Part shown: one piece after another, positions 51,226-58,595 of the stretch
How positions within the stretch are numbered: the stretch's first letter is position 1
Layout: each line of letters opens with the position of its first letter
Source: an uncultured Oscillibacter sp.
GTDB taxonomy: Bacteria > Bacillota > Clostridia > Oscillospirales > Oscillospiraceae
Assembly: GCA_910576865.1 (NCBI GenBank)
Contig: CAJTKE010000006.1
Location: 62,001 to 126,000, forward strand
Direction: 5' to 3'
DNA length: 64,000 nucleotides
Position numbers and translations under genes: made by a program
Notes under the pieces: generated by a model
The model's input: only the letters and a program-made list of their open reading frames with translations
Told to the model about the DNA's origin: nothing
Database searches by the model: none

Positions 51226-51336
51226 TTATATATGGTTAATATGACCGTAACCGACGGTTGAGGTTTTGGCAATGGTTCCGCTTTGAAAGCTCCTTTGAAG
51301 TCCGGCCCGAATCCGCTCGCTTTTTGTCAGTTCCAT
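51226..51336 (-). pseudogene. Remnant resembling a serine recombinase
   Basis: 36 codons: MELTKSERIRAGLQRSFQSG then TIAKTSTVGYGHINHI. The block resembles the region just after the catalytic domain of large serine recombinases (ERIRWGxxRxFxSGK...GY). Nothing upstream continues it. GGAGGAATATG lies before the ATG, so it could also be a small real peptide. Its position at the edge of the helicase pair fits a decayed integration gene. Confidence 0.4.
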
Positions 51337-51380
51337 GGTAACATATTCCTCCCGGAATTTCAATTGCGAGATGAAAGAAA

Positions 51381-51402
51381 GCACAGCCCCGAAAGGCTGT
51401 GC
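51381..51402. terminator. Hairpin at the right edge of the helicase cassette
   Basis: 8-bp stem GCACAGCC/GGCTGTGC, arms 51381-51388 and 51395-51402. Confidence 0.6.
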
Positions 51403-51436
51403 CGGATTCCGAGAAGATATCTGCCGATGGCGGCGG

Positions 51437-52324
51437 TCAGTTTGATGAGGAATACTCAAAGCTGGCATTGGAATCCGTGTGCTGGAACAGGAGGTCCTTC
51501 CCGTGCCAGAAGTGATACCGTACTTCCGCGCAAAGGCTTTCGTGGATGGCGCGCTCCATTCGACCCTCTGTCGGAGCGCGGAGGAGCTGTCTTCGCTCGT
51601 TCAGCAGCTCTGCCTCCAGACGGTATTTTCCCTGACGGATCACCGCGCCGGAGGGGGACCACTCCTCGATTCTGGCGCCCAGCCAGGTGGCCAGCCGGTA
51701 TTCCAGCCCGTCGTGAAAGACGGAACAGATACAGCCGGTAAAGCCTCCTGCCGGCAGGGGGATGGTTGCCGCCGCAAGCATCAGGCTGCCGCGTGCCGGG
51801 CCTCCCCAAAGACACTGGGTCCAGAGGTACCTGTCGGGAAAGGAGCGGCCCCGGTCCGTCTCGATATACCCGCTGCCGTTGGAAAAGTCCATACGCTCGC
51901 CATTCAGCTCCAGCGTTCCGCTCAGAGAATGGCCCATGCTGATGACGCCATGGGAGCACTGCATCCCCGCGAAAAACCGGAACGGCCCCATGATGTCGGA
52001 CCGCAACGCGGTGAACGGGCCGTAGCGCAAGGCGCCGCGGAGAGAAAGGCTGTCCTGCCGGACGTGGAGGTCGATCCCATGGCTGTCGAAGCGGGACTGC
52101 CCGACCTGGACCTGGAAGGGCTGACGGGAGACCTGCAATTGTGACTCCGGGTACTCCAGCCACCATGACCTGTCGTTTGAAATGACCTGAAGGGAGGCGG
52201 CGCGGACTCCCTCGCTGTCGGTATGGAGCGCGGGAATCAGCGCGAGGGCCTGTCCCTGCGGATTCTGGTGCTTGAAATACCAGCCCTCGAAACAGGGCCG
52301 GCCGCCGCCGTGGAAAAAGTTCAT
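51437..52324 (-). CDS. Tocopherol-cyclase-like protein
   Basis: 295 residues. FEGWYFKHQNPQGQALALIP opens the protein, the WYFK pattern of the tocopherol cyclase/PF14249 family. SNGSGYIETDRGRSFPDRYL and TQCLWGG are further conserved blocks. The family is a beta-barrel lipocalin-like fold. True cyclases occur in plants and cyanobacteria; the role of the Firmicute relatives is unknown, as these organisms make no tocopherol. It may bind a lipid or quinone-like compound. No signal peptide is seen. Confidence 0.88.
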   Translation of the reverse strand: MNFFHGGGRPCFEGWYFKHQNPQGQALALIPALHTDSEGVRAASLQVISNDRSWWLEYPESQLQVSRQPFQVQVGQSRFDSHGIDLHVRQDSLSLRGALRYGPFTALRSDIMGPFRFFAGMQCSHGVISMGHSLSGTLELNGERMDFSNGSGYIETDRGRSFPDRYLWTQCLWGGPARGSLMLAAATIPLPAGGFTGCICSVFHDGLEYRLATWLGARIEEWSPSGAVIRQGKYRLEAELLNERRQLLRAPTEGRMERAIHESLCAEVRYHFWHGKDLLFQHTDSNASFEYSSSN

Positions 52325-52515
52325 GAATTGATCACCCCGGACTCAGTTTATCCTGCATCCGGGGATTTTATATGGGGCGGCCCTCAACTCAGCGGCGGCT
52401 CGGGCCCCCGGAGCCGCCGCCGGAGAGGCACCGCGCGGTTTCCCTCCGGCGAGGAACGGCGGAATCGACGGTCCGGCCGTGTGATTTTATCACTGTATTC
52501 GTCAGCCGATCCCGC

Positions 52516-52521
52516 TATAAT
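52516..52521 (+). promoter_or_regulatory. -10 box of the Fe-S/CoA-disulfide reductase operon
   Basis: TATAAT at 52516-52521, 29 nt before the ferredoxin start. The -35 position is poor (CTGTAT), which would suit activation by the convergent Crp/Fnr protein. Confidence 0.55.
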
Positions 52522-52549
52522 GGTCTTATCAACTCTTGGAGGTCATCCT

Positions 52550-52756
52550 ATGAAAACAAGGATAAAGCGGCGGGCCGTTGTAAACGGGGACGCCTGCGTC
52601 GCCTGTGGATGCTGCATGAAGGTGTGTCCCCTGTCCGCCATTCAGGTCCGGCACGGAGTCCGGGCGGTCGTGGACCCGGAGCGCTGCGTAGGCTGCGGCA
52701 AATGCGCGAAGGAGTGCCCCGCCTCCGTCATTGAGATTCAGGAGGTGCAGGTGTGA
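52550..52756 (+). CDS. Small 2[4Fe-4S] ferredoxin
   Basis: 68 residues with CVACGCCMKVCPLSA and CVGCGKCAKECPASV, two full CxxCxxCxxxCP motifs. CTTGGAGG precedes the ATG; a frame running back to 52223 is not real. It is the first gene of an operon with a membrane Fe-S protein and a CoA-disulfide reductase and probably feeds electrons between them. Confidence 0.92.
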   Translation: MKTRIKRRAVVNGDACVACGCCMKVCPLSAIQVRHGVRAVVDPERCVGCGKCAKECPASVIEIQEVQV

Positions 52757-53337
52757 AAAAGCGCTGGTATGACTATCTGTGGATCGTGGAACTGATTTAT
52801 ATGTCGCTGGGATTTTTCAACATCCTGTTCGCCTGGCTGGGTCTGTTCTTCTTCTGCATTCCGCTGATCATCTCCCTGGTCCGGGGCACAAAGGGCTACT
52901 GCAACCGCTACTGCGGCCGGGGACAGCTGTTCGGCCTGCTGGGCGGGCGGTTCGGTCTGTCCCGGAAAAAGGATATCCCCCGGTGGATGAAGAGCAAGTG
53001 GTTCCGCTACGGCTTTCTGGCATTCTTTTTCGTCATGTTCTTCCAGATGCTGTGGAATACCTGGCTGGTCTTTGCCGGCGCGCGGGACCTCCGGCAGGTG
53101 GTGACGCTGCTGTGGACCTTCAAGCTCCCCTGGCACCGGGCCTATCACGGCACGTTCTTTTCCCCGGGCGTCGCCCAGTTCGCCTTCGGCTTTTACAGCG
53201 TCATGCTGACCTCCACCGTTCTCGGCCTTGTCACCATGGTCCTGTTCAAGCCCCGCAGCTGGTGCGTCTACTGCCCCATGGGCACCATGACCCAGCTGAT
53301 CTGCAAAGCCAAAAACGGAAAGGATGAGTCAGTATGA
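52753..53337 (+). CDS. Membrane 4Fe-4S protein, NapH/CcoG-like
   Basis: 194 residues and about four membrane helices. CNRYCGRGQLF and WCVYCPMGTMTQLIC place cysteines on the cytoplasmic face for one or two 4Fe-4S clusters. The start is a GTG overlapping the ferredoxin stop (GTGA). Related proteins (NapH, CcoG, RnfB-like) pass electrons across or along the membrane. Its partner is probably the ferredoxin in front. Confidence 0.88.
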   Translation: MKKRWYDYLWIVELIYMSLGFFNILFAWLGLFFFCIPLIISLVRGTKGYCNRYCGRGQLFGLLGGRFGLSRKKDIPRWMKSKWFRYGFLAFFFVMFFQMLWNTWLVFAGARDLRQVVTLLWTFKLPWHRAYHGTFFSPGVAQFAFGFYSVMLTSTVLGLVTMVLFKPRSWCVYCPMGTMTQLICKAKNGKDESV

Positions 53338-55028
53338 AAGTTGTCATCATCGGCGGCGTGGCGGGAGGGGCCACGGCGGCGGCCCGGCTCCGCCGGCTGG
53401 ACGAACAGGCGGAGATCGTGGTCTTTGAGCGCTCCGGCTATGTCTCCTACGCCAACTGCGGCCTGCCCTACTACATCGGCGGGGTCATCGAGGCCCCCGA
53501 GGCCCTGACCCTCCAGACGCCGGAAAGCTTCTACTCCCGATTCCATGTCACCATGAAGGTGCGCCACGAGGTCACGGCCCTCCATCCGGACCGGAAAACC
53601 GTCTCCGTCAAAAACCTGGAGACGGGGGAGGAATTTGAGGAATCCTATGACAAGCTCCTCCTCTCCCCCGGCGCCAAACCCACCCAGCCCCGGCTTCCGG
53701 GAGCGGGCCTGGAGAAGCTGTTCACCCTGCGGACCGTGGAGGACACCTTCCGCATCAAGGACTACATCAGCGCCCATCATCCCCGGTCCGCCGTGCTGGC
53801 GGGGGGCGGCTTCATCGGCCTGGAGCTGGCGGAGAACCTGCGGGAGCTGGGCATGGAGGTCACCATTGTCCAGCGGCCCAGGCAGCTGATGAACCCCTTC
53901 GACCCGGACATGGCCGCCTTCATTCACAGCGAGGTGCGCTCCCACGGAGTGAAGCTGGCCCTGGGGCGGACCGTGGAGGGCTTTGAGGAGAAGGACGGCG
54001 GCGTGGACGTGCTGCTGAAGGACAGCGCCCCCCTCCACGCCGACATGGTGGTGCTGGCCATCGGGGTCACCCCGGACACCGCCCTGGCCGGGGAGGCCGG
54101 GCTGGAGCTGGGCCTCAAGGGCGGCATCGTGGTCAACGACCGGATGGAGACCTCCATCCCGGATATCTACGCCGTGGGGGACGCGGTCCAGGTGAAGCAC
54201 GCCGTCACGGGGCAGGACGTCCTGCTCTCCCTGGCGGGTCCCGCCAACAAGCAGGGCCGCATCGCGGCGGACAACATCTGCGGCGGGGACAGCCGCTATC
54301 TCGGAAGCCAGGGAAGCTCCGTCCTGAAGGTCTTCGGCCTGACGGCGGCTTCCACCGGCGTCAACGAGACCAACGCGAAAAAGGCGGGCCTGGACGCGGA
54401 CGCGGTGGTCCTGTCGCCCATGAGCCACGCGGGCTACTACCCCGGCGGCAGGGTCATGACCATGAAGGTGGTCTTTGAAAAGGGCACGTACCGCCTCCTG
54501 GGGGCCCAGATCGTGGGCTATGAGGGCGTGGACAAACGGATCGACGTGCTGGCCGCGGCCATCCACGCCGGATTGACCGCCATCCAGCTGAAGGACCTGG
54601 ACCTCGCCTACGCGCCGCCCTACTCCTCCGCCAAGGACCCTGTGAACATGGCGGGCTTCATGGTTGAGAATATCGCCAGGGGGGTGGTGAAGCAGTTTCG
54701 TCTCGAAGACGTGGCCGGCCTGCCCCGGGACGGCAGCGTGACGCTGCTGGACGCCCGGACGCCCCAGGAGTACGCGGGCGGTCATATCGAGGGCTTCCGG
54801 AACATCCCCGTGGACGAACTGCGGGAGCGGCTGGGGGAGATCGAGCCCGGCAAGCCGGTGTACGTCATTTGCCAGAGCGGCCTGCGGAGCTACATCGCCT
54901 GCCGCGTCCTGGCCGGGCACGGTTATGAGACCTGTAATTTCTCCGGCGGCTTCCGGTTTTATGACGCGGTGGTCAACGATCGCCGTCTGATCGAATCGGC
55001 GACGGCCTGTGGCATGGATCAATCATAA
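53334..55028 (+). CDS. CoA-disulfide reductase with C-terminal rhodanese domain
   Basis: 564 residues. GGVAGGATAAARLRRL is the FAD-binding Rossmann motif. SYANCGLPYYIGG carries the single redox cysteine C42. VLAGGGFIGLELAENL binds NAD(P)H, and IYAVGDAV is a second FAD motif. The C-terminal rhodanese domain (about 470-564) has VTLLDARTPQEYAGGHIEGF and active-site VICQSGLRSY. CDR-rhodanese fusions reduce CoA disulfide or persulfide and handle sulfane sulfur. The start overlaps the upstream stop by 4 nt. Confidence 0.95.
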   Translation: MKVVIIGGVAGGATAAARLRRLDEQAEIVVFERSGYVSYANCGLPYYIGGVIEAPEALTLQTPESFYSRFHVTMKVRHEVTALHPDRKTVSVKNLETGEEFEESYDKLLLSPGAKPTQPRLPGAGLEKLFTLRTVEDTFRIKDYISAHHPRSAVLAGGGFIGLELAENLRELGMEVTIVQRPRQLMNPFDPDMAAFIHSEVRSHGVKLALGRTVEGFEEKDGGVDVLLKDSAPLHADMVVLAIGVTPDTALAGEAGLELGLKGGIVVNDRMETSIPDIYAVGDAVQVKHAVTGQDVLLSLAGPANKQGRIAADNICGGDSRYLGSQGSSVLKVFGLTAASTGVNETNAKKAGLDADAVVLSPMSHAGYYPGGRVMTMKVVFEKGTYRLLGAQIVGYEGVDKRIDVLAAAIHAGLTAIQLKDLDLAYAPPYSSAKDPVNMAGFMVENIARGVVKQFRLEDVAGLPRDGSVTLLDARTPQEYAGGHIEGFRNIPVDELRERLGEIEPGKPVYVICQSGLRSYIACRVLAGHGYETCNFSGGFRFYDAVVNDRRLIESATACGMDQS

Positions 55029-55035
55029 AATGAAG

Positions 55036-55065
55036 CGCCGTCAGCCGCAAACGCGGCTGACGGCG
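55036..55065. terminator. Terminator between the CDR operon and the Crp/Fnr gene
   Basis: 13-bp perfect stem (CGCCGTCAGCCGC), arms 55036-55048 and 55053-55065, AAAC loop, TTGACTTTC after it. It serves two converging transcripts. Confidence 0.88.
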
Positions 55066-55072
55066 TTGACTT

Positions 55073-55735
55073 TCATGTTCCGCTCAAAGATTCCAGCTTC
55101 GCCCGGTCCGTGAGCTCCACAGCGCCCCGGGACAGCCTCACCATCCCCTCGCCCTGTAAATAGCGGAGCATCCGGGTGACGACCTCCCGGTGGGTCCCCA
55201 GGTGGTTGGCGATGGTCTCGTGGGTGATGGAAAGCCGGTCCGCGCCCTCGATGGCGGACTCCTCCAGCAGGAAGGCGGCCACCCGCCTGTCCATGCTGTT
55301 CCACATGATCTGCTCCACCAGCCACATGACCTCGGAAAACCGGGCGGCCATGATCTCGTTGGTGTAGTTGGCCGCGGCGGCGGACCGCTCCATAAGCCGC
55401 TTGTAGACCTCCGCGGGAATGATCCACAGGTCCGTGTCCTTCTCCGCCGTGATGGTGACGTCGAATTGGATGCTCCGCATCATGCAGGAGGCGGAGAACA
55501 GGCAGAGGTCCCGGTCAAACAGCCGGTAGAGGGTGACCTCCCGCCCCTCCCGGGAGAGAATGAACGCCCGGAGCTGGCCGGATTTCACCAGCAGCAGCCC
55601 GGTGCAGTCCGTACCGCCGCCGTGGAGGACGGTTCCTTTCTTCACGGCGCGGCTGACCAGACTGCCGGAAAGGGTCTCCCGCTGTCCGGGGGTCAGCCGG
55701 TCCCATATGGGGAAGTATTCTGAAAAGTCCATCAT
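55073..55735 (-). CDS. Crp/Fnr family regulator
   Basis: 220 residues from the first Met of MMDF at 55735, with GAGGAG upstream. It has a cyclic-nucleotide-binding-like barrel (about 20-130; LLLVKSGQLRAFILSREGRE, SASCMMRSIQF) and a C-terminal winged helix (ITHETIANHLGTHREVVTRM). Two cysteines (C82 and C92 region) may sense redox state; the N-terminal Cys cluster of FNR is absent. It converges on the CDR operon, a frequent pairing, and probably controls it. Confidence 0.92.
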   Translation of the reverse strand: MMDFSEYFPIWDRLTPGQRETLSGSLVSRAVKKGTVLHGGGTDCTGLLLVKSGQLRAFILSREGREVTLYRLFDRDLCLFSASCMMRSIQFDVTITAEKDTDLWIIPAEVYKRLMERSAAAANYTNEIMAARFSEVMWLVEQIMWNSMDRRVAAFLLEESAIEGADRLSITHETIANHLGTHREVVTRMLRYLQGEGMVRLSRGAVELTDRAKLESLSGT

Positions 55736-55843
55736 GCTCTCTCCTCGCGTCAGGCCGTATTCAGTATGAAGCCTCCCATGGCACCCCGGCACGCCGCCAT
55801 CCGTTTTTCGATAAAAAGGTTCGAAAAGCGGCTCCGCTTCAAC

Positions 55844-58540
55844 TCATGCCCCTTCCTGGCCCGGTGTATGGAAGAACGGGACCGCGGCGTCGGCCCGCCG
55901 CATGAACAGCAGGCCGAAGGACCCCGGGCCGCAGTTGCTGGCAATGGCGGAGGACGCTTTTTGCAGATAGACCCGCTCGAACGGACAGTACTGCTGCACC
56001 AGCGTCTGAATATACTGAAGCCGCTTCTCATCCATGCCGGAGTAGGTGATGAACAAAATGCGCCGGTCGATGTTCTTGGTATCCTGGAGCGTCTTCCTGA
56101 CGTATTTTTTCGCCGCATGAGTGAAGCTGCCCATCTCCATGCGGCTGACCAGCATCCGGCTCTTTTTCAGCTCCAGCACCGGGTGCAGCAGCAGCGCGTC
56201 GCAGAGGACCTGGATATGTCTGGATATCCGGCCGGACCGGCACATCATATGGGTGCTGTTTATGATGAAGGCGGAGGAGATGAAGTGCTCCATCCGGCCG
56301 ACGGACTCCAGGATGTCCGCCTTCGCGGCGTGATGCTCCGCCATGAAGGCGGCGCACAGCACCGTCAGGCCCATGCTGCTGGAGAGATGCCCGGAGTCGA
56401 CCACCGTGACATTTTCAAAGGACTTCGCCGCCTCCAGGGCGTTTTGATACCCCTCGCTGACGTGCCGCGCCATCGTGATATGGATGATGTTCTGGGCCTC
56501 CGTCAGCTTCTCCGCGAAGAACCTCTCATAGTCCTCCACATCGGGAGGCTGGGAGTAGCCTTTCCGCCCCTCGGAGATGTGCATCAGCAGCTCGTCGGGA
56601 CTCAGCTCCCGCTCATCCAGGAAGCGGCCCTCGTCCGTGCAGACGTAATAGGGGCAGACGGAGATGCCGAATTCCCTCCGGAGGGACTCCGGCAGGTCGC
56701 ACACGCTGTCCGTCGTGACCAGGATGGAGCGCCTCTGGGCCTGCTCGAAGATCAGGATGTCCTTTTCGATGTCCGCCTGCCGGGCCTCCTCGTTCAGATG
56801 CACCAGTCCCTTGGGAAGGATGCTCAGCACAGCCGCCTCCAGCAGCGCGCCGCTGACGGGCTTGGCCAGATATCCGCTGAAGCCCTCCTTGCGGTAGAGG
56901 AGCTGATTGTCGCTGCCCGCGTTGGCGGTCAGGGCCACCACGGGCACATCCTGGCACAGTCCGCCGGGCTGGACCCGCAGGGCGTGGAGGCACTGGATTC
57001 CGTCCATCTCCGGCATCAGATGGTCCATGAGGATGCAGTCGTAGTGGTGGTTCTGGGTCAGCGCCAGGCACCGCGCCCCGCTGGAGGCCGTGTCGATCTG
57101 GATCCTGGTCTCCGAGAGGAGCTTGCGCACCACCATCAGGTTCATATCGTTGTCGTCCACCACCAGAATGTGGGCGTCCGGTGCCTCAAAGCTCTGCCGG
57201 TAGGGTTCCCCGTCGTGGGACCGGGCCCGGGAGGTCAGGGTGAACGTCCCCAGCTCTTTTTCGTCCACGATGTCCTGATCCAGGGTGACGATGAACTTGG
57301 AGCCCTTGGTGTAGACGCTGTTGACGCTGATTTCGCCGCCCATCAGCTCCACCAGCTGCTTGACGATGCTCAGCCCCAGGCCGGTTCCCTCGATATAGCG
57401 GTTCTTTTCCTCGTCCACCCGCCGGAAGGCGTTGAAGATGTAGGGGATATTCTCCTTCTTCACTCCCTGGCCGGTATCCTCCACGGAGTACCAGACCCGC
57501 ACCCGGTTGACCGCCTGGCGCTCGCACCGGACGGAGAGGGTGACGGAGCCCTCGCTGGTGTACTTCACCGCGTTGTTCAGCAGGTTGATCAGAATCTGCT
57601 TGATGCGGACCTCGTCCCCGCAGAGCATGCTGGGAATGGAGGAGTCGATCTGGAGCTTGAACTCCAGGCCCTTTTCCTTGGCCTTGATCCAGATCATGTT
57701 GACGATCTCCGAGAACAGGGCGCCGGTCTCATAGGAGACGTTGACGATCTCCATTTTCCCGGATTTGATCTTGGAGATGTCCAGGATATCGTTGATGAGG
57801 GACAGCAGCAGCCTGCTGGCCCCCTGGATGTTCCTGGCGTTCTCCGCCACTTCCTCGGAAATGTTCTCCCGCAGGATGATCTCGTTCAGCCCGATGATGG
57901 TGTTGATGGGCGTGCGGATCTCGTGGCTCATGCTGGAGAAGAAGTGATTCTCCGCCCGGTTCAGCTCCTCGATTTCCTTCTTCTGCCGCTGGGTGAGGGC
58001 GTTTTCCTCCTCATACATGCGGCTCAGGAACATGAGCAGCACGCTGGTGAGCAGCCCCACCATGATCATGGAAAACGCGGAGTCAAACAGGGCGTTGTGG
58101 TGGATATTGGGCGTGGCCAGCTCCGGGTAATAAAAGGCGATGCCATAGCTCAGCAGGGTCTCCGCCGTGCAGAGCCCGAAAAACACCACCCGGCGCCTGC
58201 CCTGCAGGGTAATGCACACATAGATGAAGCAGAGAACGAACCACTCCGGCACGCCGCTGTAAAACCCACCCGCGGAAAAAAAGGTGATGGGAAACAGGAC
58301 CAGCAGCAGAACGGCGATGGCCGTGGCCCCCAGCTGGATGCGCTGCCTGCGGATGCTGTAGCGCACGATCAGAGACATGGCAAGGAGGCTCAGAAACAAA
58401 AGCCCGATATTCAAAACGCTCCGCCCCATGGGCAGAGTGAATATGAGGGCGATCATGCAGATGCCCGTCACGATCCGGAACATGCGCTCTCGCAGGCCGA
58501 TTCTGTGATCGGTGATGATCTCAAACCATTTTCTTATCAC
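55844..58540 (-). CDS. Hybrid histidine kinase fused to a DegV domain
   Basis: 898 residues. Six or so membrane helices (20-180) are followed by a coiled stretch and a HisKA domain with SMSHEIRTPIN (His near 206). HATPase motifs are NLLNNAVKYT, DTGQG and GTGLGLSIVKQLV. A receiver domain starts HILVVDDNDMN (near 455) with the phospho-Asp in ILMDHLMP. Residues from about 603 are a complete DegV fatty-acid-binding domain (ILVTTDSVCDLPESLRREFG, VTVVDSGHLSSSMG, CRSGRISRHIQ). DegV proteins usually stand alone and present acyl groups to FakA-type kinases. The start is a GTG. It is the last gene of a three-gene signalling operon. Confidence 0.92.
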   Translation of the reverse strand: MIRKWFEIITDHRIGLRERMFRIVTGICMIALIFTLPMGRSVLNIGLLFLSLLAMSLIVRYSIRRQRIQLGATAIAVLLLVLFPITFFSAGGFYSGVPEWFVLCFIYVCITLQGRRRVVFFGLCTAETLLSYGIAFYYPELATPNIHHNALFDSAFSMIMVGLLTSVLLMFLSRMYEEENALTQRQKKEIEELNRAENHFFSSMSHEIRTPINTIIGLNEIILRENISEEVAENARNIQGASRLLLSLINDILDISKIKSGKMEIVNVSYETGALFSEIVNMIWIKAKEKGLEFKLQIDSSIPSMLCGDEVRIKQILINLLNNAVKYTSEGSVTLSVRCERQAVNRVRVWYSVEDTGQGVKKENIPYIFNAFRRVDEEKNRYIEGTGLGLSIVKQLVELMGGEISVNSVYTKGSKFIVTLDQDIVDEKELGTFTLTSRARSHDGEPYRQSFEAPDAHILVVDDNDMNLMVVRKLLSETRIQIDTASSGARCLALTQNHHYDCILMDHLMPEMDGIQCLHALRVQPGGLCQDVPVVALTANAGSDNQLLYRKEGFSGYLAKPVSGALLEAAVLSILPKGLVHLNEEARQADIEKDILIFEQAQRRSILVTTDSVCDLPESLRREFGISVCPYYVCTDEGRFLDERELSPDELLMHISEGRKGYSQPPDVEDYERFFAEKLTEAQNIIHITMARHVSEGYQNALEAAKSFENVTVVDSGHLSSSMGLTVLCAAFMAEHHAAKADILESVGRMEHFISSAFIINSTHMMCRSGRISRHIQVLCDALLLHPVLELKKSRMLVSRMEMGSFTHAAKKYVRKTLQDTKNIDRRILFITYSGMDEKRLQYIQTLVQQYCPFERVYLQKASSAIASNCGPGSFGLLFMRRADAAVPFFHTPGQEGA

Positions 58541-58595
58541 GAAGACTTCTACCCCTTAGAACATGGTATTTTGCAAAGGGCTTCCGAAAGCCCTG

